A DNA stretch of 25,279 bases, taken from the NCBI GenBank assembly GCA_937896835.1, contig CALBOJ010000083.1, positions 1 to 25,279 on the forward strand. The letters run 5' to 3'. The notes under the pieces were generated by a model. That model worked only from the letters and a program-made list of their open reading frames with translations. It was not told where the DNA came from and made no database searches. This document shows, piece after piece, positions 16,534 to 23,383 of this stretch (position 1 is the first letter of the stretch; every line of letters starts with the position of its first letter). The position numbers were made by a program, and so were the translations under genes. The DNA is from an uncultured Collinsella sp. (lineage in GTDB: Bacteria > Actinomycetota > Coriobacteriia > Coriobacteriales > Coriobacteriaceae).

Positions 16534-17452
16534 AAAGGAGACCGTTGTCCTGAAGGACCTTCTTAATCGCCTCGACGTTCTCGCCGGTCATGGCCTTCAC
16601 CGGGCGCGGCATGGTCGGGCTGTCGAAGATGCCCATGAGGTTCATAGCGGTCTTGAAGGCGCCGACGCCACCGGCATAGCCCTGGACGCCCGAGGTGACA
16701 TCCCAGATGTGCGAAATCTCATTGAGGCGGTCCTGCTCGGCCTTGACGGTAGCCCAGTCACCAGCCTGAGCGGCCTTCCACTGACGCACGTAGCCCTCGG
16801 GCTCAACGTTGGCGAGACCCGGGACGGAACCGTCGGCGCCACCGAGGTAGGCGCCGTCGACAACAACCTCGTGACCGGTGAGAATGCTCATCGGATGGCC
16901 GTTCTTCTCGTTCTCCTGAACGAGGTAGCGGAACGAGATGTCATCACCCGAGGAATCCTTGACGCCGGCCAGAACGCCCTCGGCACCGAGCTTGGCAAGG
17001 AGCTTCCAAGGGAGCTTGGTGTGGACACACACGGGAATGTCGTAGGCGAAGATGGGCAGGTCGAGTTCCTCATGCAGGATGCGGAAGTGCTCCTCGACCT
17101 CAGTCATGCCCTGCAGGGCATAGAACGGGCAGGTGGCGACAAGCGCATCGGCGCCCAGCTCCTGAGCGACCTTACCGTGCTCGATCATGCGCTCGGTCTC
17201 GGTGTCGATGATGCCGACCAGAACGGGAACGCGGTGGTCGACGATACGGACGGCCTCGGCGATGATCTGACGGCGACGCTCGTCGGTGGAGAAGACGACC
17301 TCGCCCGAGGAGCCCAAGAAGAACAAGCCATCGACGCCGGCATCGATCATGCGGTTGATGCTGCGCTCAAAGGAGGCAACATCGAGCTGGTGGTCTTCGG
17401 TATCGGGAACAACGACGGGAGGGATAACGCCGGTGAATTTCTGAGTTGCCAC
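16532..17452 (-). CDS. nanA: N-acetylneuraminate lyase / dihydrodipicolinate synthase family aldolase (probable NanA)
   Basis: This 306-residue TIM-barrel class I aldolase has the substrate carboxylate-binding loop GSSGE (47-51), the catalytic tyrosine Tyr137 in AYDIP, the Schiff-base lysine Lys165 in GVKDSSGD and a GGADGSVPG loop (204-212). In this operon the expected reaction is cleavage of N-acetylneuraminate to N-acetylmannosamine and pyruvate. The start is GTG at 17452 because AAGGAG lies 6 bases before it; longer readings place that site inside the gene. The KDSSGD motif is commoner in keto-deoxy-sugar aldolases and DHDPS relatives than in textbook NanA (GVKxTxxD), so substrate specificity is inferred mainly from the kinase and epimerase genes downstream. 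A 68-base gap separates it from the esterase-like gene upstream. Confidence 0.8.
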   Translation of the reverse strand: MATQKFTGVIPPVVVPDTEDHQLDVASFERSINRMIDAGVDGLFFLGSSGEVVFSTDERRRQIIAEAVRIVDHRVPVLVGIIDTETERMIEHGKVAQELGADALVATCPFYALQGMTEVEEHFRILHEELDLPIFAYDIPVCVHTKLPWKLLAKLGAEGVLAGVKDSSGDDISFRYLVQENEKNGHPMSILTGHEVVVDGAYLGGADGSVPGLANVEPEGYVRQWKAAQAGDWATVKAEQDRLNEISHIWDVTSGVQGYAGGVGAFKTAMNLMGIFDSPTMPRPVKAMTGENVEAIKKVLQDNGLL

Positions 17453-17520
17453 AAGAATCTCCTTAGTTGTCTGGCGGGCAGCCCTATGCCGCCCACTCTT
17501 GTTGGCAGTGTCCAGGCCGT

Positions 17521-18372
17521 CTAGGCCAAAGAACACGGGTAGAACGTTTGGTTAAAGAAGTCGACGACTTCGTTTTCGAACGCATTGATGCGCTCGTGAG
17601 CGTATTTGGCATAGATGATATGCCTCCGGTCACACTCAAGACCGTTGAATACGGCAAACTGATCCTTGGGATCGCTCACGGTATCCATAAGCGATGTGCC
17701 CATGAGCACCGATCCGCGCACCCGAGACGACAGCGCCTCGAGGCCGTCAGGAAGCGGATTGGCAACCGCCGTGCAGGCGAGGCCCCGCTCGTCCAGAGCA
17801 GAAACCGCCAGCGCGACTCCGCCGCCAAGACCCTCACCCCATGCAAAGATGCGGTCGGGGTCCATGCCATCAAGATTGCGCGCCACCTTCGCCAGCGCGC
17901 AACCCCAACGGACGCGCTCGACAAAAGCGGGCGAAGAAATCCCCCTCTGCAGGTCGTCCGCACCAGCAACATCGTCATCCAGTGCAAGCACGGCATACCC
18001 CATGGCGGCAAATCTCGTCATGTGATGCCAGCCGCGCACAGGCCGATCGATGTCGTGGAACATCAGGCACAGCGGCACGCGCTCAGATACTCGGGCACGA
18101 CCGACAGGCTCGATCAAACGAGCGTGAATCGCATCGTCACCGAGCTCAAAGGAGACCTCCGAGTAACGGGCGCAGGGATTAACAAAGTCAATCGCCGTAA
18201 TGGCCGGACCTTGAATCTCAAGATTCGAAGCGCATGTCTCTAAATCGGAAACATCTGCTTGGACATCACCGCGCCAGTCCCGATATTCTGCGAGCCTTGA
18301 CGAAACCGTCCCAGGAATCCCCGTAAGCTCGGGGACAATCAGCTCATCGACATTGCTTTCGCACTTAGACAT
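17521..18372 (-). CDS. AXE1-like alpha/beta hydrolase lacking the nucleophile serine (probable pseudoenzyme)
   Basis: This 283-residue protein aligns with the esterase encoded just upstream but is shorter and strongly diverged. The nucleophile elbow reads WGEGLGGG (178-185), where the partner has NGASQGGG, so the serine position is Gly181 (codon GGT). The acid and base positions are kept (Asp230 in SLMDTVSDP, His259 in KYAHE), as is the QFAVFNGLECDRRH segment that follows the acid (QFAVYNNLTCEKRH in the partner). The HGYPGAS oxyanion segment is replaced by HDIDRP. The frame is intact, has a strong ribosome binding site (AGGGGAGG) and overlaps the previous gene by 8 bases, so it is expressed and maintained rather than decaying. 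A regulatory, structural or sugar-binding partner of the active esterase is possible; ordinary serine hydrolysis is not expected. Confidence 0.75.
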   Translation of the reverse strand: MSKCESNVDELIVPELTGIPGTVSSRLAEYRDWRGDVQADVSDLETCASNLEIQGPAITAIDFVNPCARYSEVSFELGDDAIHARLIEPVGRARVSERVPLCLMFHDIDRPVRGWHHMTRFAAMGYAVLALDDDVAGADDLQRGISSPAFVERVRWGCALAKVARNLDGMDPDRIFAWGEGLGGGVALAVSALDERGLACTAVANPLPDGLEALSSRVRGSVLMGTSLMDTVSDPKDQFAVFNGLECDRRHIIYAKYAHERINAFENEVVDFFNQTFYPCSLA

Positions 18373-19342
18373 GAGCCTCCCCTCCCTTGCAGAAAAATGG
18401 AATGATCAGATCGTCAAAGTCCTGAATCTCCTCGTGACCAAAGCCCTCAAAGAACTCATGGCGCTTCTCGCAGGTCAGGTTGTTGTAGACCGCAAACTGC
18501 GTTGCCGGCGGGCAGACGATATCGGCCGTTCCCGTGCCAAACAGCACGGGGCATTTAACCATGGGGGCGAAGTTCTTGGAGTCGAAGTACGCAAGCTTTG
18601 CATAGGCTTCGTCAATACGAGTCGAATCCTCATCAAACCAGCGCGACCAATAGCGCAAGCCCTCGTAGGCAATATCATCGGCATCCAAATCCCAGACCAG
18701 GCGGAAATCCGACAGGAAGGGATAGAGGATGGCGGCACGATTGATAAGCTCGCTGTTAAGCGCACAGGTCGCAATGCCCAAACCGCCGCCCTGCGAGGCA
18801 CCGTTCACAAACACACGGGCGAGATCGATGCCCTCGAGCTCGCGAACAATACGGCACAGAATGCGAATATCTTGGTGCAAGCGGACATAGTAGAGGTTGG
18901 CCGGGTCGCCGTCGATACCGGCGACGATATGGCCCGCGACCGTTGTGCCCTCAAATCCGCCAATGTCCTCGGAGGGACCTCCTTGGCCGGGGCAGTCGAG
19001 GGCGATGAGTGCCATGCCCATGCCCGCAAACGACGCCTGCTCAAACCAGCTGCGGCTTGCACCCGGATACCCATGGAACTGAAGCACCAATGGCACGGGC
19101 TCGTCCGAGACGGGTTTAAGGTACTTGGCATGCAGGCGAGCGCCACACATGCCGGTATACCAAAGGTCGAAAAGCTGGCAGGTCACGGCATCGGTGACCG
19201 ATGCCGTCTCGATCGCATAGTCAAGCCCGACGACGTCGGCCTCGGCCATGCGATCCTTCCAAAAGAGATCGAAATCTGATGGACGGGGCATGGCGCCTCG
19301 ATATTCACCAAATTGATGTTGTAGCTCCTGAGCACTTGGCAT
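18365..19342 (-). CDS. Acetyl esterase, AXE1/cephalosporin-C deacetylase family (catalytically complete)
   Basis: This 325-residue cytoplasmic alpha/beta hydrolase shows all marks of the AXE1 family: the N-terminal RPSDFDLFWKDRM segment (20-32), oxyanion-side HGYPGAS (90-96), GQGGPSED loop (119-126), nucleophile elbow NGASQGGG with Ser183, acid GTADIVCPP with Asp274, and base FGHEE with His303. The family removes acetyl groups from acetylated sugars. The ATG at 19342 is chosen because homologues start close to this point; a TTG 15 bases upstream is the alternative, and neither has a strong ribosome binding site. No signal peptide is present, so it acts on imported substrate. AXE1 genes also occur in a pneumococcal sialic acid locus, so de-O-acetylation of imported sialic acid is a sensible but unproven role. 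Its end overlaps the next gene by 8 bases. Confidence 0.88.
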   Translation of the reverse strand: MPSAQELQHQFGEYRGAMPRPSDFDLFWKDRMAEADVVGLDYAIETASVTDAVTCQLFDLWYTGMCGARLHAKYLKPVSDEPVPLVLQFHGYPGASRSWFEQASFAGMGMALIALDCPGQGGPSEDIGGFEGTTVAGHIVAGIDGDPANLYYVRLHQDIRILCRIVRELEGIDLARVFVNGASQGGGLGIATCALNSELINRAAILYPFLSDFRLVWDLDADDIAYEGLRYWSRWFDEDSTRIDEAYAKLAYFDSKNFAPMVKCPVLFGTGTADIVCPPATQFAVYNNLTCEKRHEFFEGFGHEEIQDFDDLIIPFFCKGGEAHV

Positions 19343-19378
19343 GGCTCGTGAACCCAACCTTTCGAAATCGCAACGGAG

Positions 19379-19406
19379 GTGCGCCCGGCAAGGGAACCGG
19401 GCGCAC
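19379..19406 (-). terminator. Strong hairpin between the ATPase gene and the first esterase gene
   Basis: The arms GTGCGCCCGG and CCGGGCGCAC pair perfectly over 10 bp around an 8-base loop, immediately after the transporter genes. The following bases in the minus direction (CTCCGTTGCG) contain no real T tract, so it is more likely an intercistronic stability or processing element than a full stop. It separates transport genes from enzyme genes in the same operon. Confidence 0.5.
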
Positions 19407-19422
19407 GGGAGGGAAAGCGAAG

Positions 19423-20250
19423 CTACTCGCCGAGCTTGGGATGCAGCAGCGACGGCGCAGCGCCGAGCAGCATCTTGGTGTAGGGGTCCTGGGGGTGCTG
19501 GAAGACCTGCTTGGCCTCGCCCTGCTCGACGATCTTGCCACCATTCATAACGATGATGTCGTCAGAGATATAGCGGACCGTCTGGATGTCATGGCTAATG
19601 AACACCATGGCCAGGCCGAGCTCCTTCTTAAGATCGGTCAGCAGGTTCAGGATCTGCGCGCGGACCGAAACGTCCAGAGCCGAGGTGGGCTCGTCGGCAA
19701 TGATGGCGTCGGGGTTCAGCGACAGGGCACGGGCAATTGCCACGCGCTGACGCTGACCACCCGAAAGCTGGCCGGGAAGAACCTCGGCGGCAGAGCTGGG
19801 CAGACCGGTGAGCTCCAGGAGCTCCTTGACGCGCTTCTCCTGCTCTGCCTCGGTGCCCAGATTGTGGACGCGCATGGGATCGAGCAGCTGCTCGCGAACG
19901 ACCATGCGCGGGTTGAGCGCCGTGGCCGGGTTTTGGAACACGACCGAAATGACGCGACCCATGTGGCGACGGTCCTCGGCGGTACGCTTGGTAACGTCCT
20001 TGCCCTTAAAGTAGACCTTGCCGCTCGTGGGGGCCTGCAGGCCGCACATGACGTTGGCGGTGGTGGACTTACCGCAACCGGACTCGCCGACGATGCCGAT
20101 CGTCTGGCCGGGCATGAGCTTAATCGTTACACCCTGGACGGCGTGAACCAGGTTGGGGTGCAAAATCGAACCGGTACGGGTCCTAAAGGTGACGTGGACG
20201 TCATCAAGGAAGATGATCGGCTCGACGCCGTTGACTGCGGTCTCGCTCAT
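19423..20250 (-). CDS. ABC transporter ATP-binding protein, DppF/OppF family (SatD-type)
   Basis: This 275-residue ATPase has Walker A GESGCGKS (55-62), Q-loop in FQNPATALNPR (105-115), signature LSGGQRQRV (162-170), Walker B AIIADE (182-187) and H-loop His220. It would pair with the ATPase half of the fused subunit to power import. Compared with the DppF protein of the other transporter in this window it ends about 65 residues early, just after ...LLGAAPSLLHPKLGE, so the cysteine-containing oligo-HPY extension is missing. Its ATG directly abuts the stop codon of the fused gene (no gap), with GGAGGTGA inside the end of that gene acting as ribosome binding site. Confidence 0.92.
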   Translation of the reverse strand: MSETAVNGVEPIIFLDDVHVTFRTRTGSILHPNLVHAVQGVTIKLMPGQTIGIVGESGCGKSTTANVMCGLQAPTSGKVYFKGKDVTKRTAEDRRHMGRVISVVFQNPATALNPRMVVREQLLDPMRVHNLGTEAEQEKRVKELLELTGLPSSAAEVLPGQLSGGQRQRVAIARALSLNPDAIIADEPTSALDVSVRAQILNLLTDLKKELGLAMVFISHDIQTVRYISDDIIVMNGGKIVEQGEAKQVFQHPQDPYTKMLLGAAPSLLHPKLGE

Positions 20251-22266
20251 CTACATCACCTCCGCGTGAGGGGTCAAACCATTTGCCTTGAGCACCTCGT
20301 CGGGGAGCTCGGAATAGAAGTGCTCGGTGCCGGGCACGCGCTTGAAGACCGGACGGGTGTCCAGGCCAATACGCGGATGGCTCGAGCGGGGCGCGAAGCG
20401 ATCGCCCTTGGGGAAATCGCGCGGGCTCGGAACGGCGCCGGGCACCTGGTGCAGGCGGCCCGAACCGCTCTCGATGGACAGAACGGAACCCAGAAGACCG
20501 CGGGTGTACTCGTGAATCGGGTTAGTGAGCAGCTCCTTGGTGGGCGCCTGCTCGATAACCTGACCGGCGTACATAACCGTGATGTTATGGGCAACCTCGG
20601 CGACCAGAGCCAGGTCATGCGAAACGAAGATCATGGCAAAGCCGAGCTTGGCCTGAAGATCGTTGAGCAGCTTGATGACCTGCTTCTGGACGGTAACGTC
20701 CAGAGCGGTCGTGGGCTCGTCGCAGATGACCAGCTTGGGGTCGCGGGTAAGGGCCATAGCGATCAGGACGCGCTGACGCTGGCCGCCGGAAAGCTCGTGC
20801 GGGTAGCTCTCGAGCGTACGCTTGGGATCAAGGCCCACGAGCTCCAGAAGCTCCTCGGCGCTACGGGTGCCGCCACGCTTGGTGAGCTGCTTCATCTGGG
20901 CAGAGATGAGCATGGAGGGGTTGAGCGAGGACAGGGCGTCCTGATAGACCATAGCGATATCGGTACCGCGCAGGCCGAACCACTCCTTCTTGCTCATCTT
21001 GAGCAGGTCACGGCCCTCCCAGAGGACCTCGCCGGAAAGGTGCTCGTCCTCATCGGTCAGGCCCATGATGGCCAACGTGGTGATGGACTTACCGCAACCG
21101 GACTCGCCCACCAGGCCCATGGTCTGACCAGGACGGACGTCAAAGTTGACATGGTCGACGACGTTGATATCACCGTGATGCTCAAACTGGATGCAGAAGT
21201 CACGGACCGAGAGAATCGGTTCGACAGATTCATCGGGCACATGGCGATCGTCACGCTTGAGCTCGACATCGCGCAGGGCGCCAAGGCGAGCGGAGAGGGA
21301 CTGGGCCTGCTCCTTGTAGGCGCGAACGGGGTCGGAGACCAGCAGGTCGGCCTCGCGACGCTTGGAGGAATCGGTAGGATCCAGGGCGGCAGAGGGAGCA
21401 GCGGCCATGGCGTCGGTAATGCCCTCGGAGAGGATGTTGAGCGCCAGGCAGGTGATCATGATGGCCAGACCCGGGAACAGCGCCTGCCACCAACGGCCAG
21501 CGAGCACGCCGCCGCGGGCGTCGGCGAGGATGTTGCCCCAGGTAGCGGTGGGCTCCTGGATACCAGCGCCGATGAAGGTCAGCGAAGCCTCGAAGATGAT
21601 GGCGTCGGCGACCAGGGTAACGGTGAAGACCATGATCGGGGCGATGCAGTTACGCAGAACATGCTTGATCAAAATCCACGGAGCCTTGGCGCCGGAAACG
21701 ATGACCGCACGGACATAGTCCTCGCCGTACTCGGACACGATGTTGGCGCGCACGATACGGGCAATCTGCGGAGTGTACATGAAGCCGATAGCGAAGATGA
21801 TCGACGGCACGGAATTGCCCAGGATGGAGACGAAAACGGCCGCGAGGGCGATGCCCGGGATGGACATGATGATGTCCAGGATACGCATGATCGTCTCGGA
21901 GACGGCCTTGCGCGAAACCGCTGCAAGGGCGCCCACGACCGAGCCGCAGACCAGAGCCATGGCAGTGGCGCCAAAGCCGATAATCAGCGAGTAACGACCG
22001 CCGTAGAGCATGCGCGACAGAATGTCGCGACCCTTATCGTCGGTACCGAAGATAAATCCGTTGCCGGGAGCCTGGCGAGCCGTAAAGATCTCGACCGGGC
22101 TATAGGGGGCAAGAAGGGGAGCCAGAATCGCAGTCAGGGCGACCAGCACCAGCACGACGGCGGCAATCTTAGAAGACAGCGTCATCTTCTTCCAGCCACC
22201 GAGCTTGAGCCCCTTGGAGGCAGCCTTCTCGAGCTGCTCGGTTTGCTTCTCTCGAATCTTTACCAT
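20251..22266 (-). CDS. Fused ABC transporter permease (DppC-like) and ATPase (DppD-like) (SatC-type)
   Basis: This 671-residue protein joins two subunits that are usually separate. Residues 1-285 are a DppC-type permease: helix at 33-53, FGTDDKGRDILSRMLYGGR signature at 73-91, EAA loop near 191-210, and the SFIGAGIQEPTATWG-like segment ending the domain. A charged linker (about 295-350) leads to an ABC ATPase with Walker A GESGCGKS (387-394), Q-loop Gln442, signature LSGGQ (492-496), Walker B VICDE (513-517) and H-loop His550. The C-terminal oligo-HPY tail is present but its usual GCxFxxRC cysteines are replaced (GDRFAPRSSHP, 621-631). One uninterrupted frame without internal ribosome binding site supports a genuine fusion. 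The same fusion is known in SatABCD/SiaEFGI sialic acid importers. Confidence 0.93.
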   Translation of the reverse strand: MVKIREKQTEQLEKAASKGLKLGGWKKMTLSSKIAAVVLVLVALTAILAPLLAPYSPVEIFTARQAPGNGFIFGTDDKGRDILSRMLYGGRYSLIIGFGATAMALVCGSVVGALAAVSRKAVSETIMRILDIIMSIPGIALAAVFVSILGNSVPSIIFAIGFMYTPQIARIVRANIVSEYGEDYVRAVIVSGAKAPWILIKHVLRNCIAPIMVFTVTLVADAIIFEASLTFIGAGIQEPTATWGNILADARGGVLAGRWWQALFPGLAIMITCLALNILSEGITDAMAAAPSAALDPTDSSKRREADLLVSDPVRAYKEQAQSLSARLGALRDVELKRDDRHVPDESVEPILSVRDFCIQFEHHGDINVVDHVNFDVRPGQTMGLVGESGCGKSITTLAIMGLTDEDEHLSGEVLWEGRDLLKMSKKEWFGLRGTDIAMVYQDALSSLNPSMLISAQMKQLTKRGGTRSAEELLELVGLDPKRTLESYPHELSGGQRQRVLIAMALTRDPKLVICDEPTTALDVTVQKQVIKLLNDLQAKLGFAMIFVSHDLALVAEVAHNITVMYAGQVIEQAPTKELLTNPIHEYTRGLLGSVLSIESGSGRLHQVPGAVPSPRDFPKGDRFAPRSSHPRIGLDTRPVFKRVPGTEHFYSELPDEVLKANGLTPHAEVM

Positions 22267-22269
22267 AAT

Positions 22270-23226
22270 CTACACCGTCCTGATGCGCGGGTTGATGAGC
22301 AGGTAGAGCATGTCAACCACGATGTTGATGATGATGAAGGCAAGAGCAACGACGATAACGACACCCTGAACCAGGTTCGCCTCGTTGCCCTGAACGCCCT
22401 GCAGAATCGCGGTGCCCATGCCGGGGAGGTTGAAGATAACCTCGATGACGACGGCGCCGCCCATGAGGTAACCGATCTTAAGACCGAGGGTGGTGACCGG
22501 GGTGATCAGCGCATTGCGAAGAACGTTGATGCCGACGACAACCTTCTCGGGAACGCCGGCGCCGCGAGCCATACGGACATAGTCCTTGTCGAGCTCCTCG
22601 ACCATGGCGGTACGCACGATACGAGTCATCTGGCCCGTCAGCGGAAATGCCAAGGCGATAGCGGGCATGATCATACGTCCCAGATAGCCAACCGGATTCG
22701 TGGTGAAGTGAGGCAGAGCACCCGATGCCGGGAGCACCTTAAGGTAGGAAGAGAACAGCAGGATCAACAGAACGGCAAGCCAGAACGACGGGGTTGCCAA
22801 GCCGGCGATGGAAAAGACGCGGATCACTTGGTCCGGCCATTTATCGCGATACAGTGCCGCGATGACGCCGAGTAAAAACGAAACGACCGCACCGATGGCA
22901 AGACCGATGAAGGTCAGCTGCATCGTGACGGGCAGGGCCGTGGAGATGCGCTTGGCAACGGAGTTGCGAGCAGCACCATAGGTGCCCATGTCGCCATGAA
23001 TCAGATCGCCCATATAGCGCACGTAGCGCACGGGCCAGGGGTCGTCCAGACCATACTTCTCATGGTACTCGGCAACCGCCTCGGGCGAGGCACCGTCACC
23101 CAACGCCGTGTAGGCGGGGTCGGTCTTGGAGAACGACATAAGGAAGAACACCAGGACGGTGACGCCCAATGCCATGATCGGCAGCGCCACAAGACGCCTT
23201 CCAATCAAACGTAGCAAGTTGTTCAC
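22270..23226 (-). CDS. ABC transporter permease, DppB/OppB family (SatB-type)
   Basis: This 318-residue inner-membrane permease belongs to the DppB branch. It starts with the typical RLIGRRLVALPIMALGVTVLVFFL first membrane helix, has further hydrophobic segments near residues 103-126, 137-162, 185-200, 245-265 and 285-312, and ends in the family hallmark NPRIR. The EAA loop that docks on the ATPase lies at about residues 221-242 (RGAG...LRNALIT). The start is taken as GTG at 23226 because AAAGGGGAGA is placed correctly before it; a longer reading from 23259 would put the ribosome binding site inside the gene. It ends 3 bases before the start of the fused permease-ATPase gene, which implies translational coupling. 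Confidence 0.9.
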   Translation of the reverse strand: MNNLLRLIGRRLVALPIMALGVTVLVFFLMSFSKTDPAYTALGDGASPEAVAEYHEKYGLDDPWPVRYVRYMGDLIHGDMGTYGAARNSVAKRISTALPVTMQLTFIGLAIGAVVSFLLGVIAALYRDKWPDQVIRVFSIAGLATPSFWLAVLLILLFSSYLKVLPASGALPHFTTNPVGYLGRMIMPAIALAFPLTGQMTRIVRTAMVEELDKDYVRMARGAGVPEKVVVGINVLRNALITPVTTLGLKIGYLMGGAVVIEVIFNLPGMGTAILQGVQGNEANLVQGVVIVVALAFIIINIVVDMLYLLINPRIRTV

Positions 23227-23266
23227 GTTCTCTCCCCTTTCTTTTGTCGGTAGGACCAACTGGTAT

Positions 23267-23319
23267 ATGAGTACGGATACTCATTACAAGACCCGAGCGA
23301 CATCGTTGCCGCCCGGGTC
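23267..23319 (-). terminator. Tandem stem-loops between the binding-protein gene and the first permease gene (partial terminator or mRNA end protector)
   Basis: Two hairpins follow each other in the minus direction: GACCCG/CGGGTC extended by GCG/CGC (23290-23319), then ATGAGTA/TACTCAT around a tetraloop (23267-23284). The stretch after the first hairpin (TTGTAAT) is only a weak T tract, so partial read-through is likely. This arrangement is common where a binding protein must be made in excess over its membrane partners. A short AGACTC/GAGTCT hairpin directly after the stop codon (23371 onward) adds to the structure. Confidence 0.55.
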
Positions 23320-23383
23320 TTTGTTTCAACTATGAGGATACGGTCCCAACGACCGACATCCTGCATACAGACTCAAGCGAGTC

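Noticed and set aside
19201..22875. A 1224-codon open frame on the plus strand opposite the sialic acid importer genes.
   Set aside because: It is antisense to three genes with complete domain motifs, is very rich in Gly, Asp, Leu, His and Arg without any recognisable domain, and results from GC-rich codon use on the other strand.
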